Notes: a model not told the origin generated them from the letters alone. DNA of 64,000 bases from Pandoraea bronchicola (GCF_902459805.1 NZ_CABPST010000006.1:177576-241575); one strand, 5' to 3'. Numbered from the stretch's first letter, positions 35,957-45,364 are shown. Made by a program: numbers and translations.

Positions 35957-36769
35957 CTACTTCGCCGCGCCGAAACTGACGTCTCCGTACCAGGCGTGCG
36001 CACTCGCATGTGTGTTGTCGCTGTCGGTGAAGATGCCGTAGCCGAGCAGCTTGCCGGGCTTCTCCTTATAGATGCGTTCGTAATCGGCGGCGACATTGCG
36101 CGAGAAACTCTGCCATTTGCCGAGCGACGCCTCGCCGCCCGCCACCACGAGCATCTGTACCCGGTCGGTGTGCGGGTTCTGGATGACGCTGCCCGGTGCC
36201 GCATCGTTGGACCAGATATACATCAGCGTGGCATAGGGCAGGTCTTCACCCGTTGCCTTGGCCAGCGTGATGGCCGCCCGATCGCCGAACGGCAGCGAGG
36301 ATTTATCGCCGTCGAAGAAGAACACCAGCCGAGCCGGGGAATCCTCTTTGTCACTCACGCGGTTATCCGCGCCGGGAATCGCATTGTCGACTTTCCAGCG
36401 CCATGTCACGCCCGGCGTCGCGCTCAGATCGATACCGTCTCCCCTGGCCATGAGCGCAGAGGCGGAGTCGACCGAGTTGGCCTCGATGACATTGCGCCCG
36501 CCATCGGTGACGACGGTGTAAGTAGTGAACTTCTTGCCGTTCACCACTGGCAGGTTGCGCCAGCCGGCCGGCAGTGCACCCCCCGGACTGGCTTTCGAGA
36601 AGGGGATGCCTGCCGGTCCGGCGGCTGCGGGGTCTGCGGCGTCGGCCGGCGCGGCGGCGAGACCGCTGGCGATCAGGCTGAGCGTGAGCGCCCAAGTTCC
36701 GATGGACGACGAGGCGCGCTGCGACCTGAAGCGAGTCAGCGAGCGAAGCGGCGAGACGATGCGATGCAT
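35957..36769 (-). CDS. DUF3047 family exported protein
   Basis: A 270-residue protein. The signal peptide (TWALTLSLIASGLAAAPADA) is cleaved near residue 45. The mature DUF3047 domain has WRWKVDNAIPGADNRVSDKE, RLVFFFDGD, TLMYIWSNDA and the terminal HASAHAWYGDVSF. Its function is unknown; family members are periplasmic beta-sandwich proteins. The ATG at 36769 is preferred over an upstream GTG because it gives a normal signal peptide. Confidence 0.87.
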   Translation of the reverse strand: MHRIVSPLRSLTRFRSQRASSSIGTWALTLSLIASGLAAAPADAADPAAAGPAGIPFSKASPGGALPAGWRNLPVVNGKKFTTYTVVTDGGRNVIEANSVDSASALMARGDGIDLSATPGVTWRWKVDNAIPGADNRVSDKEDSPARLVFFFDGDKSSLPFGDRAAITLAKATGEDLPYATLMYIWSNDAAPGSVIQNPHTDRVQMLVVAGGEASLGKWQSFSRNVAADYERIYKEKPGKLLGYGIFTDSDNTHASAHAWYGDVSFGAAK

Positions 36770-36881
36770 GGTGAGCGACTCCGGCGTTGGCAAGAAAACC
36801 GCTGGCACTGACCGTGTGGCGCGTGCCTCCCGGGGGCAGACCCCCGATCAACGGCGATCGACGACTGAACGTTGGGAAAAA

Positions 36882-37508
36882 TCAGCGCTGTTGCATGGCA
36901 ACCCGAAGGCCGAGGCCGATGAAGATCGTGCCGATGATCTTGCCCTGCCAGCGCAGCAACCCTGTGAAGCGCCGCACGAACTTGCCGAGCGGACGCACGG
37001 ACAACGCAATCGCTGCGGTATACAGCGCACTCATTGCAACGAACACCAGACCCAGCACAAGGAACTGCGCGAAGACGTTGCCCTCGCTCGCATGCACGAA
37101 CTGCGGCATGAAGGCGAGGAAGAAGAGGGCGGTCTTTGGATTGAGCACTTCGGTGGCCACCGCCTGTCCGAACGCGCGTCCGGGCGAGACTTTCGGGGCC
37201 ACGGGCAGTTGCGGATCGGACGGGCGCTCGCGCAATGCCTTGATGCCCAGATAGATCAGGTACGCCGCCCCCACGTACTTCACGATATCGAAGGCCAGTG
37301 CCGAGGTCATCAGCACCGCCGAGAGTCCTACCGCCGCGCACAGGGTGTGCACGAGGTCGCCGAGCGCAATGCCCATGCCTGTCATGACCCCCGCGCGCCG
37401 CCCGCCTTGCACAGTGCGCGTGACGGTGAGCAATACCGCGGGGCCGGGAATCAGAAAAAGCCCGAGTACGACGACAACGAACGTGGCGAGGGTGGCGAAA
37501 GTCGGCAT
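36882..37508 (-). CDS. LysE/RhtB family amino-acid exporter
   Basis: A 208-residue, six-helix exporter. FLIPGPAVLLTVTRTVQGGR is the PGP motif and VATEVLNPKTALFFLAFMPQ the NPK block. It belongs to the RhtB/homoserine-lactone-like branch. The ATG preceded by GGAGAGACC at 37508 is the start. No dedicated regulator is adjacent, unlike the LysE gene at 28.5 kb. Confidence 0.92.
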   Translation of the reverse strand: MPTFATLATFVVVVLGLFLIPGPAVLLTVTRTVQGGRRAGVMTGMGIALGDLVHTLCAAVGLSAVLMTSALAFDIVKYVGAAYLIYLGIKALRERPSDPQLPVAPKVSPGRAFGQAVATEVLNPKTALFFLAFMPQFVHASEGNVFAQFLVLGLVFVAMSALYTAAIALSVRPLGKFVRRFTGLLRWQGKIIGTIFIGLGLRVAMQQR

Positions 37509-37660
37509 GGGGTCTCTCCGGGGCAATCGGTGGCGACACAATGGCGTCATCATCCCAGATTCCGCGACAGCTTGCCCGAAAGGGGCTGGGCGAATGCTGA
37601 AGCACCTTGTGCCGCGTCAGGGGACGATGTTGGCTTTTTCGACGTCAACAAGGAAGCGAC

Positions 37661-39001
37661 ATGCCATTTGTGTCCGATGCAGCATCCTCATCCCCGAGTT
37701 CATTCCTGCACCTGGCTTACGAGGTGGCGAACTGTGCCTACGACGGCTTCCGGGGTGACTTCGCCGGCGCGGCCGCGTGTCTGAGAGACAGTGGCCTGCA
37801 TCATTTGCTGAGCAACGCATGGCAAAACGCGAGCGGCCGGTATCAGGAGCGGGGGCTGAGCGTACCGGGCGCACCCGGGATTGCGGGCGTGGCGGATGTG
37901 GCATTCGCCTGTGCCTTGAGCGCGCTGACCGTTGACGCGGCGTGCCGGTATCTCTGGCCGGAGCTGCGTGCGCTCGAGAACGCCTTCGGTGAGGGCGTGC
38001 AAGGGCGGCGTCAGTGGGCGCTTCAGACGCAGACACAACTTCGCCGCCGAACCGCCGCAGATATCACCGCGATGCGGCAGTGCCTCGCGGCCTTCGACGC
38101 GACGCAGATGTTCGTCCATTCAGCGCAGCAGACCACCGCGTCCTCGGGCCGCAAGCTGGCCGAGCGGAATATCGCGGAGGCGCTCATCCTTCACATCGCC
38201 GACGCGCCGCAAACGTCCATCGCCCATAGCGACCGGGTCGCCTCGCTGTGTCAATTGCTGGCGCACGGTCTGGGCTTCAAGCTGCCGCTGGCGATGCGTC
38301 AGGCATTGCACGTGGACGACGCTCGCCCATCGCTGATCAGGTATGACGACGCCTTCGCACTCCTGCGCGAACGGCTCGAACCCGACTGGCGTCATGATGT
38401 CGCGGGCTCGCCCACGTTCACCGTCCATCCGGTCGACATTCAGCTTTTCGATCCGGCCGAGACAACGGACGATCTGTCGATGGAAACACGCGCGGCAAGG
38501 CGGCAACTCACGCATCCCGGCGCCCTGCGACGCGTCAGATCTCGTGTCGTCGCGTTGATGGCGGCAAGCGTGCGTGAAGATTGCGGGAGTGCCGCCGACT
38601 GGCGGGAACTCGGCGAATTCGCCCTGACTGCCGCCGCCCAGCGAGGGCTGGCCTGCGAGCGTGTACTCGACGCCATGGGCATTGCGATACGTTCGGGCGT
38701 CAGCGCGCGCGTCGCGTGGCGCTGGACCGACGAGCCGCCGGTGCAAGCTGGGCAGGTCATGATGTCGACGATCCCGGTCGATGTCTCGCGATGGCTTGCC
38801 CGCGTGATGCTGGTGGCGGGCAAGCCGGATATGCGGGTGCCGTGCCCCCCCCGCCTTGCGGCGTTGGCACGCGGCGATACGCCGTCGTCGCTGGTGATCG
38901 GCGCTACCGACTGGATACACCTTGTCGACGGCATTCGCGCGTTGGGCCGCGACCACTGGCACGCGACTTACGCGCAAGTGTGCGAGGCGGGAAGGCCCTA
39001 A
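37661..39001 (+). CDS. Uncharacterised protein
   Basis: A 446-residue protein I do not recognise. It has no signal peptide and no long hydrophobic segment. It is rich in alanine and arginine and largely helical by composition (RRQWALQTQTQLRRRTAADI, then TAMRQCLAAFDATQM). A mid-protein stretch, RNIAEALILHIADAPQTSIA then HSDRVASLCQLLAHG, and a later WRWTDEPPVQAGQVMMSTIP hold most of the distinctive residues. AAGGAAG precedes the ATG. It is flanked by a divergent LysE gene and the convergent chromate-transporter pair and seems monocistronic. Codon use resembles its neighbours, so recent transfer is not evident. Confidence 0.75.
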   Translation: MPFVSDAASSSPSSFLHLAYEVANCAYDGFRGDFAGAAACLRDSGLHHLLSNAWQNASGRYQERGLSVPGAPGIAGVADVAFACALSALTVDAACRYLWPELRALENAFGEGVQGRRQWALQTQTQLRRRTAADITAMRQCLAAFDATQMFVHSAQQTTASSGRKLAERNIAEALILHIADAPQTSIAHSDRVASLCQLLAHGLGFKLPLAMRQALHVDDARPSLIRYDDAFALLRERLEPDWRHDVAGSPTFTVHPVDIQLFDPAETTDDLSMETRAARRQLTHPGALRRVRSRVVALMAASVREDCGSAADWRELGEFALTAAAQRGLACERVLDAMGIAIRSGVSARVAWRWTDEPPVQAGQVMMSTIPVDVSRWLARVMLVAGKPDMRVPCPPRLAALARGDTPSSLVIGATDWIHLVDGIRALGRDHWHATYAQVCEAGRP

Positions 39002-39021
39002 CCGGCAACGCCTGGGAGGGG

Positions 39022-39552
39022 TTACAGGTAGGCCCCGCCCAGCAAACCCGCGACGCTGCCGGCGGCGAGCCACCACAGCGGATGCACACGGGTGCGGATG
39101 GCGAGCACGGCCACGCAGGCGGTGATGCCCGCAAGCAGCCATGACGTTGCCGACGCTTCGGCAATGAGCGAGGCACTCGCGGCGACGAGCCCGGCCGTCA
39201 TCGGCACCAGACCGGCCTGCACGATGCGACGCCACGGCCGGTCCCTGAAGCGCTCCCACAGATGCAACACGCCGACGGTGATGAGGGAGGACGGTCCGAA
39301 CTTCGCCAGCGACGTGACGAGCATGCCTTGCCAACCTGCCACATGCCAGCCAACGAGCGTCACGATCATGAGGTTCGGGCCCGGCGCCGCCTGCCCCAGC
39401 GCGAACAGCGCGCTGAATTGTTCCGACGTCATCCAGTGATGCAGATCGACGACCTGACGCTCCATCTCCGGCAGGATCGTGTTGCCGCCGCCAAACGCCA
39501 ACACCGACAACTGCGTGAAGATGAGCGCGAGCGAGATGAGCGTGCCGGTCAT
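39022..39552 (-). CDS. Chromate transporter, C-terminal half protein
   Basis: A 176-residue single-domain CHR protein. FGGGNTILPEMERQVVDLHH and GQAAPGPNLMIVTLVGWHVA are the two hallmark CHR motifs. It is the second half of a split, two-gene chromate ion transporter; its ATG overlaps the stop of the first half (ATGA), so they are cotranslated. Such pairs expel chromate, though native substrates of short CHR proteins are not always known. Confidence 0.92.
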   Translation of the reverse strand: MTGTLISLALIFTQLSVLAFGGGNTILPEMERQVVDLHHWMTSEQFSALFALGQAAPGPNLMIVTLVGWHVAGWQGMLVTSLAKFGPSSLITVGVLHLWERFRDRPWRRIVQAGLVPMTAGLVAASASLIAEASATSWLLAGITACVAVLAIRTRVHPLWWLAAGSVAGLLGGAYL

Positions 39553-40151
39553 TGCGAAACCCGCGAGGTGGCATAGATGGAGACCGGCGTCATCACGAGC
39601 ATGGTGAGCACCAGCGGCACGCGCAGCACGGCGATTGCGATGAAACACGCCACCGCCACGCCAGCCAGTGCGACGGACTTGCGCAGCGGCCACGCCACTT
39701 TCCACGCCATCTGAATCAGCAGGCCGGCTGCGGCCGCCGCAAGTCCGGCGAAGAGATGCTTCACATGCGGATCGTTCTGAAAGTGCTGATAGATCGTGCC
39801 CAGCGCGATGACCACGGCAGACGGCGCCGCGATCAACCCGAGGATCGATGCGAGCGCGCCGCGCCAGCCGTGAAAACGCATGCCGAGTGCGACCGACAAA
39901 TTGATGATGTTGCCGCCAGGCAGAAATTGGCACAGGCCCAGCAGATCCGTGAATTCGGCCGGCGTGACCCAGTGATGCTTGTCGACGATCATGCGTCGCG
40001 CCAGCGGCAACGCGCCGCCAAATGCGGTCATGCCAAGACCGAGGAAGCCGAGGAAGAGGGCACGGATGCTCGGGGCATCGGCCAAAGGAGAGGCTTGCAT
40101 CGTGGCGGGTGTGCCGGATGCGGCAGGCGCGGTGGGGGCCGGAGTGCTCAT
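39549..40151 (-). CDS. Chromate transporter, N-terminal half protein
   Basis: A 200-residue single-domain CHR protein with GMTAFGGALPLARRMIVDKH and LCQFLPGGNIINLSVALGMR, the paralogous motifs of the CHR family. A proline/alanine-rich N-terminus of about 25 residues precedes the first helix. It is divergent from a LysR gene with a clear palindrome between them, so expression is probably LysR-dependent. Confidence 0.93.
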   Translation of the reverse strand: MSTPAPTAPAASGTPATMQASPLADAPSIRALFLGFLGLGMTAFGGALPLARRMIVDKHHWVTPAEFTDLLGLCQFLPGGNIINLSVALGMRFHGWRGALASILGLIAAPSAVVIALGTIYQHFQNDPHVKHLFAGLAAAAAGLLIQMAWKVAWPLRKSVALAGVAVACFIAIAVLRVPLVLTMLVMTPVSIYATSRVSQ

Positions 40152-40262
40152 GGCGGATTCGATCTGAAAACTGGACTACGGTGGGGCCGCCGGGCAGGAG
40201 TGACATCGAGGGAGGGATGCACGGGTGCCGCGCGGGACCCCTTGAGAGTAGGGCGATTGCGC

Positions 40263-40278
40263 TATATTGTCCAATATA
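40263..40278. promoter_or_regulatory. Palindrome between chromate transporter and lysR
   Basis: TATATTG-TC-CAATATA is a perfect 7-bp-arm repeat ending 30 bp before the LysR ATG and containing a T-N11-A core (40264-40276). It is the best LysR box candidate for this divergent pair. Confidence 0.65.
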
Positions 40279-40308
40279 TGGGAGTGACTTGATTCATATC
40301 GAACCAAT

Positions 40309-41232
40309 ATGGCAAATATCGACATACGTTTGCTGCGCTATTTCATCGCAGTGGCCGAAACGGGACACATGACGCGTGCGGCGGAGCGTCTGGGCATTGG
40401 ACAGCCGCCGCTCTCGCAGCAGATCCGGGTGCTCGAAACACAGTTGGGCGTGACGCTCTTCGAGCGTCTGCCGCGTGGCATGGCGCTGACGGATGCCGGT
40501 CAGGCGTTTCTTGGCGACGCGTATGAGGTCGTACGCAAACTCGATCAGGCGGTGGACGATGTGCGCCGTGTCGCGGCGGGCGTCAAAGGGCGGTTGTCGG
40601 TGGGTTTTACCAGTTCGTCGGCGCTGCATCCGTTCGTGCCGACGGTGATTCGCGCGTTCCGGCGCGATGCCCCGTCGGTCTCGCTGATGCTCGACGAGAG
40701 CAGCACGAGTGAGTTGCTCGACGGTTTGCGCGACGGTGAACTGGACGTCGCGTTCATTCGTCAACCGCAGGGCGATACCGGGCAGATCGTCTTTGTGCCG
40801 GTGCTCGAAGAGTCGATGGTGCTTGCCGTGCCGTCGGCACACCCGCTCGCCCTCACGGGACGCGCGGGCAAGGCGGCCGTGCCCATGGCGGCCATCGCCG
40901 CAGAGAAGCTGATCCTCTATCGCCGCCGTACAGGGCAGGGGCTATACGACGCCATCATCGCGGCATGCCACGGCGCGGGCTTCAGCCCGAACATTGAGCA
41001 AGAAGCCCCGCGTTTGCTCACGACGCTCTCGCTCGTGGCGGCGGGACTCGGGGTGTCGGTGGTGCCCGCCTCGCTCATGCGCATGCAGGTGGAGGGTATC
41101 GTCTACCGGCCGCTCACGCCTGCGCCGCGCGCGCCGCTGTACTGTGCGTATCGCCACGGCGTGCTCGCCGGACCGGCGGCGCGACTGCTCGATCACGTGA
41201 ATGACATCGCAAAGACGGTTGCCGCCGGGTGA
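40309..41232 (+). CDS. LysR family transcriptional regulator
   Basis: A 307-residue LTTR of the BenM/CatR/AlsR-like group. The helix-turn-helix reads RLLRYFIAVAETGHMTRAAE, then QPPLSQQIRVLETQLGVTLF, and the effector domain contains VGFTSSSALHPFVPTVIRAF and LDVAFIRQP. The end (GPAARLLDHVNDIAKTV) is standard. Divergent from the split chromate transporter, which it likely regulates; members of this group often sense aromatic or anionic effectors. Confidence 0.93.
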   Translation: MANIDIRLLRYFIAVAETGHMTRAAERLGIGQPPLSQQIRVLETQLGVTLFERLPRGMALTDAGQAFLGDAYEVVRKLDQAVDDVRRVAAGVKGRLSVGFTSSSALHPFVPTVIRAFRRDAPSVSLMLDESSTSELLDGLRDGELDVAFIRQPQGDTGQIVFVPVLEESMVLAVPSAHPLALTGRAGKAAVPMAAIAAEKLILYRRRTGQGLYDAIIAACHGAGFSPNIEQEAPRLLTTLSLVAAGLGVSVVPASLMRMQVEGIVYRPLTPAPRAPLYCAYRHGVLAGPAARLLDHVNDIAKTVAAG

Positions 41233-41265
41233 CGAACGAGGGGCTGGAGAGGCGGTGGCGTTGCG

Positions 41266-41874
41266 TCAGGCCGTCGTGCCGCCCTTTTGCGTGAGCAGCG
41301 CTTCGATATGCCCGTGCAAGCCGACATCGCTCCACTCCAGTTCTCCCATGCGCCAGAAGCGGGCATTGCCCGCACGATCGATGAGATAGGTGGCGGGCAG
41401 GCCGAGCGATCCGAAGCGTTTGTAGACAGCGCCGTCGGCATCGAGCAATACCGTGCCGTCAATGGGGAGCTTGTCGATGAACGGCTTGACCGTGGCGAGC
41501 GGTTCCTTGTAATTGACGGCGACCAGCGCGAGGCCCCGCTCGCGGTATTGACGCGCCACCGCCCCCATCGCCGGAATTTCTTCGCGGCATGGGCCGCACC
41601 ACGTCGCCCAGAAGTTGAGGATGACCACGCGCCCGCGCCATTCGGACAGCGCGCGCGGCCGGCCGTCGAGTGCGTCGAGCGTGAACACCGGTGTGGCGCC
41701 CCGCCATGCCGACAGCGTGCCGCCGGAGGTTCCGGCGAGTGCGCTGTCGTCGACTTCCGCCGCCCCTTTGGCTGGGCCGGCCGGCCCGGCCGCCAGCGCC
41801 TGTGCGCCCGTGCCTCCCAGCGCACTGGCTGTCCCGAGCGCCCCGAGGGTGTGAAGAAAATGACGGCGTTGCAT
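41266..41874 (-). CDS. TlpA-like thioredoxin-fold protein, Tat-exported
   Basis: A 202-residue periplasmic redoxin. An N-terminal QRRHFLHTLGALGTASALGG segment is a twin-arginine signal. The thioredoxin domain has VVILNFWATWCGPCREEIPA with active site W-C-G-P-C and the cis-proline loop LGLPATYLIDRAG. TlpA/ResA proteins reduce disulfides during c-type cytochrome or copper-site assembly. It is next to, and codirectional with, the transglutaminase-like gene (19 bp gap). Confidence 0.91.
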   Translation of the reverse strand: MQRRHFLHTLGALGTASALGGTGAQALAAGPAGPAKGAAEVDDSALAGTSGGTLSAWRGATPVFTLDALDGRPRALSEWRGRVVILNFWATWCGPCREEIPAMGAVARQYRERGLALVAVNYKEPLATVKPFIDKLPIDGTVLLDADGAVYKRFGSLGLPATYLIDRAGNARFWRMGELEWSDVGLHGHIEALLTQKGGTTA

Positions 41875-41893
41875 CGCGATGCTCTCCTTCGTG

Positions 41894-43042
41894 TCAGGCA
41901 GTGATTTCGCGGGCGTTCATGCGATAGCGGAAGGTGTCCGGATTGAGGCTGTCGAGCTGGGCACGCGCCACCTCCCCGTTCGGATACATGAGGAACGGCA
42001 CGGCGTTGTCTTGCGCCGCGCGTGCGCCGGGCAGTGGAATGTCTGCGCCGTGATTGAACGCGACCCAGTTCATCTCCCATTGGCCGAAGAGCATCGCGCG
42101 GGCGGCGCGCACGCGCAGGTCATCGACTGGCAGGCCGCCGGGCACTTCCTCGAGCACGACCTTACGCACGTCCGCCGGGTCGACCGGTACCCAGCCGTAG
42201 CCGGCGGCGTAGAACTCGGCACGGCAATGCTGCGCACGCGTGACATCCCCGGCTTTGCCCAGACTGTTGAAGCCATGATTCGATGCCGCGACGCGCACGC
42301 CGTAAGCGTCGCGTGCGGGGATACCGACCGAGCGCGCGAGCGCCGTGAAGAGCGCATTGATATCGGCGCACTTGCCCGCGAGGTCGCCCGTCGTCAGCAT
42401 GTAGCGCACGTCGCCGGTGCCGCAGCCGCGTACCGAACCTTCGCGCCGGCAGTTCTCGACGATCCACTGATAGATGGCACGCGCCTTCTCCACGTCACCC
42501 TTTTCGCCCCGGGTGATCTTCTCGGCGGTTTCGCGCACGAGGCCGTCGGTCGGCTGGAGTGCGGTGGGCCGGAGATATTGCCGCAGGACTTCGGGCGATT
42601 CGCGTGGCGCATTGGCCGAGGGCGGTTGCGCCAGATCCACATGCCGGTCGCGGGTGGCGAAGGTGTTCACCAGCGTGACCGTACGGGTATCCTGCGTCGC
42701 GCCTTCGGGCCACGCCACGGCCAGCATCGGCACGCCGATACCCGACGCGCCGCGCACCGTGCGCAACTCGGCGTTGGCTCCCGGCGCCTCCCAGCGTGTG
42801 CCGAGGGCGCGCTGATAACCGCCCGAGGGCGACGCCGCCACCGGCAGCCAGACGTTCGCCGGGCCGTTCCCGGCCGGCAGGTCGACCTGCGTTGTCAGCT
42901 CGAAGGTGCGCCAGCCTTCGGCGGCACCGGACGACGGCATGCGTGACGGCGCCGCCTGCGCATGGGCGGGGATCAGCGAAGTCGACAGGACAGAAGCGGG
43001 CAGGGCGCAGGCACCCAGCGAGAGAAAGCGGCGGCGTTTCAT
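41894..43042 (-). CDS. Transglutaminase-like domain protein, Tat-exported
   Basis: A 382-residue exported protein. KRRRFLSLGACALPASVLST is a twin-arginine signal. The transglutaminase-core domain (~residues 180-290) shows the catalytic cysteine in GDLAGKCADINALFTALARS, GIPAR, then HCRAEFYAAGYGWVPVDPAD with the histidine and aspartate. Enzymes of this type can be peptidases or amidases; the substrate is unknown. It overlaps functionally in compartment with the downstream TlpA-like protein and forms an operon with it. Confidence 0.9.
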   Translation of the reverse strand: MKRRRFLSLGACALPASVLSTSLIPAHAQAAPSRMPSSGAAEGWRTFELTTQVDLPAGNGPANVWLPVAASPSGGYQRALGTRWEAPGANAELRTVRGASGIGVPMLAVAWPEGATQDTRTVTLVNTFATRDRHVDLAQPPSANAPRESPEVLRQYLRPTALQPTDGLVRETAEKITRGEKGDVEKARAIYQWIVENCRREGSVRGCGTGDVRYMLTTGDLAGKCADINALFTALARSVGIPARDAYGVRVAASNHGFNSLGKAGDVTRAQHCRAEFYAAGYGWVPVDPADVRKVVLEEVPGGLPVDDLRVRAARAMLFGQWEMNWVAFNHGADIPLPGARAAQDNAVPFLMYPNGEVARAQLDSLNPDTFRYRMNAREITA

Positions 43043-43371
43043 GATGAGGTCCCCTTTGGCGTCAGCGCTCACGGCGCATGGTGGTTAGGGTGCTGCAATA
43101 GCGTGCTGTGATAGCGTGTGGCGAAGCGGCGGCAACGGCGTCCCGCGATGCAGGGACGATGTGAACCGGTAGCATGGCGGCATCGACGTACCGGTATCCG
43201 CCATTTCGAGACCCATCGGAGCCGGTCGACGCGTCAAAGCTGCTTCATAATACGTCGACTTTTGGCAAACTGTCGTCATTCCGGGAGTGGTGAGCATCGA
43301 CGACGCCCTGAGCGCGGCTGACGCACGCCTTGCGACGGGTTCCCGGCCATCCCCAACGAACACCAACGACC
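43043..43371. other. Divergent promoter region, transglutaminase-like gene and selD
   Basis: 329 bp with no supported gene. ACCGGTA occurs twice about 28 bp apart (near 43160 and 43190). No convincing promoter elements or selenium-related structure were identified. Confidence 0.4.
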
Positions 43372-44451
43372 ATGACCGCAATCGATGCAACTCAAGCAGG
43401 CGCCGCACCGGCCGCGCCGCGTCTGACTTCGCTCTCGCACGGCGGCGGCTGCGGCTGCAAGATCGCACCGGGCGTGCTCTCCGAACTGCTCGCGCGTAAC
43501 GAAGCGCCGCTGCCGGCGCCGGCAGCGCTGCTTGTGGGCACGGAGACGTCTGACGACGCAGCGGTCTACCAGCTCAACGACGAGCAAGCCATCATCGCGA
43601 CGACGGACTTCTTCATGCCCATCGTCGACGACCCGTTCGACTTCGGCCGTATCGCCGCGACCAATGCGTTATCCGACATTTATGCGATGGGCGGCAAGCC
43701 GATCTTCGCGCTGGCCATCGTCGGCATGCCGATCAACGTGCTGCCGCGCGAGACGATCCGCGACATTCTGCGCGGCGGCGAATCGATCTGTGCCGAGGCG
43801 GGCATCCCGATTGCCGGCGGTCACAGCATCGACTCGGTCGAGCCGATCTATGGCCTCGCGGCACTCGGCGTGGTGCATCCGAAGCGGTTGAAGCGCAATG
43901 CCGACGCGCAGGCGGGCGACGTGCTCGTCCTCGGCAAGCCGCTCGGCGTCGGCGTGATGTCGGCGGCGCTCAAGAAGAATCAACTGGACGAGGCGGGCTA
44001 TCGCCGCATGATCGATGCCACGACGCGTCTGAATCGCGTCGGCCCGGCGCTGGCTGCGCTGCCGGGCGTGCATGCGCTCACGGACGTGACCGGCTTCGGC
44101 CTGCTCGGCCACACGCTTGAAATGTGCCGCGGGGCGAATCTGGCTGCGTATTTGCGCATGTCCGACGTGCCGTTGTTCGACGGTGTGCGAGCGTTGGCCG
44201 ACAAGGGATGCATCACGGGGGCGTCCGGACGTAACTGGGCGTCCTATGGGGCGTCCGTCGAAATGGGCGAGCGTCTGACGGATCGCGATCGCGATCTGTT
44301 GTGCGACCCGCAGACGGCCGGCGGCTTGCTGGTGTCGTGCGCGCCCGGTGCGGTCGACGACGTGCTGGCGGTCTTCCGTGCAGACGGCTTCGACGAAGCG
44401 GGCATCGTCGGCGCCATGCGTCCGGGCATGCCCGGCGTGCGAGTGATCTGA
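43372..44451 (+). CDS. selD: Selenide, water dikinase (selenophosphate synthetase)
   Basis: A 359-residue enzyme making selenophosphate from selenide and ATP. The N-terminal glycine-rich loop GGGCGCK carries the catalytic C27 and the adjacent K30; both cysteines are cysteine, not selenocysteine. DDAAVYQLNDEQAIIATTDF, PIAGGHSIDSVEPIYG and LTDVTGFGLLGH are diagnostic. The ATG at 43372 follows no strong ribosome site but gives the correct N-terminus. No selA, selB, selU or tRNA-Sec gene is in the window, so the selenium user is encoded elsewhere. Confidence 0.96.
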   Translation: MTAIDATQAGAAPAAPRLTSLSHGGGCGCKIAPGVLSELLARNEAPLPAPAALLVGTETSDDAAVYQLNDEQAIIATTDFFMPIVDDPFDFGRIAATNALSDIYAMGGKPIFALAIVGMPINVLPRETIRDILRGGESICAEAGIPIAGGHSIDSVEPIYGLAALGVVHPKRLKRNADAQAGDVLVLGKPLGVGVMSAALKKNQLDEAGYRRMIDATTRLNRVGPALAALPGVHALTDVTGFGLLGHTLEMCRGANLAAYLRMSDVPLFDGVRALADKGCITGASGRNWASYGASVEMGERLTDRDRDLLCDPQTAGGLLVSCAPGAVDDVLAVFRADGFDEAGIVGAMRPGMPGVRVI

Positions 44452-44464
44452 CGGGCGTGGCTAG

Positions 44465-44494
44465 AGGCGGGCGGCGCTAAAGGCGGGCGGCGCT
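44465..44494. repeat. Tandem 14-bp repeat after selD, part of a hairpin
   Basis: AGGCGGGCGGCGCT occurs at 44465-44478 and 44481-44494. A partly complementary GGAAGCGGCGCGCCCGC follows to about 44523, so the region can fold into a GC-rich hairpin between the convergent selD and hydrolase genes. Confidence 0.6.
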
Positions 44495-44528
44495 TCCGAA
44501 GCAGGAAGGAAGCGGCGCGCCCGCTATG

Positions 44529-45350
44529 TCATGCCGCACGGCGCTCTGCGTGGGCGTCGATGAAGGCGATGATGGCCTCGCCCAGCGGGACCGGCGCATC
44601 TCGGTGCGGCGAATGCCCGCACGCCGGCAGCTTCACCACTTTCGCGTGCGGCACATGCGTGGCGATGCTGTCCATCTGCGCCATCGTGCCGTACTCGTCG
44701 TCTTCGCCCTGAATGGCGAGCAGCGGCTTCGAGATGCTCGCCACGGCGCCCACCAGATTCCATTCGCGAAACGCCGGGTTCAGCCAGATATCGTTCCAGC
44801 CCCAGAACGCCGAATCGACGTCGTCGTGATAGCGCCCGAGCTTGGCTGGCAGATCGGTTGTCTCGTAGACGGTCCGGGTCCTGGCGATGCTTTGCACCGA
44901 CACCTCCTCGACGAAGAGGTGCGGCGCGAGCACCACCGCACCGGCGAGCCGGTCCGGGAACGCAGCCGAGAACAGCAGCGAGATCGAGCCGCCGTCGCTA
45001 TGGCCGACGAGCCACACGCGATCGGCCTGCTCGGCACCGACACCTACCGCATCGAGAAACGCGGGCAATACCTCACGTGCCTGACGGTGCATGAAGTCCA
45101 CCGGCCACTTTTCGTCGTGCGGGCGCGGTGTGGAGCGGCCATAGCCGTTGCGCGAATACACGAGGCCGCGATAGCCGCCCGCGTCGCACAACTGCTGTGG
45201 CCAGTCTTTCCACATGGCCACCGAACCGAGTCCCTCATGCAGAAAGACCAGCAGCGGCGCATGCGTGCGTTCGGGGTGGATCCATCGATACTCGAGCGAG
45301 AGCGGGCCATGTGAGGCGGTCTCGATCCGGGCGAACTCAACGTCCGACAT
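44529..45350 (-). CDS. Alpha/beta hydrolase of the box operon
   Basis: A 273-residue hydrolase. The nucleophile elbow is G-H-S-D-G-G (VWLVGHSDGGSISLL), the oxyanion loop is LVFLHEGLGSVAMWKDWP, and the distal ACGHSPHRDAP supplies the catalytic histidine. No signal peptide. It lies 14 bp downstream of the benzoate-CoA ligase gene at the end of the leftward box transcript. It may remove dead-end CoA thioesters or lactones, or hydrolyse a benzoate ester feeding the pathway. Its exact substrate is not established. Confidence 0.88.
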   Translation of the reverse strand: MSDVEFARIETASHGPLSLEYRWIHPERTHAPLLVFLHEGLGSVAMWKDWPQQLCDAGGYRGLVYSRNGYGRSTPRPHDEKWPVDFMHRQAREVLPAFLDAVGVGAEQADRVWLVGHSDGGSISLLFSAAFPDRLAGAVVLAPHLFVEEVSVQSIARTRTVYETTDLPAKLGRYHDDVDSAFWGWNDIWLNPAFREWNLVGAVASISKPLLAIQGEDDEYGTMAQMDSIATHVPHAKVVKLPACGHSPHRDAPVPLGEAIIAFIDAHAERRAA

Positions 45351-45364
45351 TGTCTTGGGGTCTC

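Noticed and set aside
43085-43468. A 127-codon minus-strand frame across the selD promoter and 5' end
   Set aside because: Arginine-rich shadow that runs into the selD coding sequence, with no domain.
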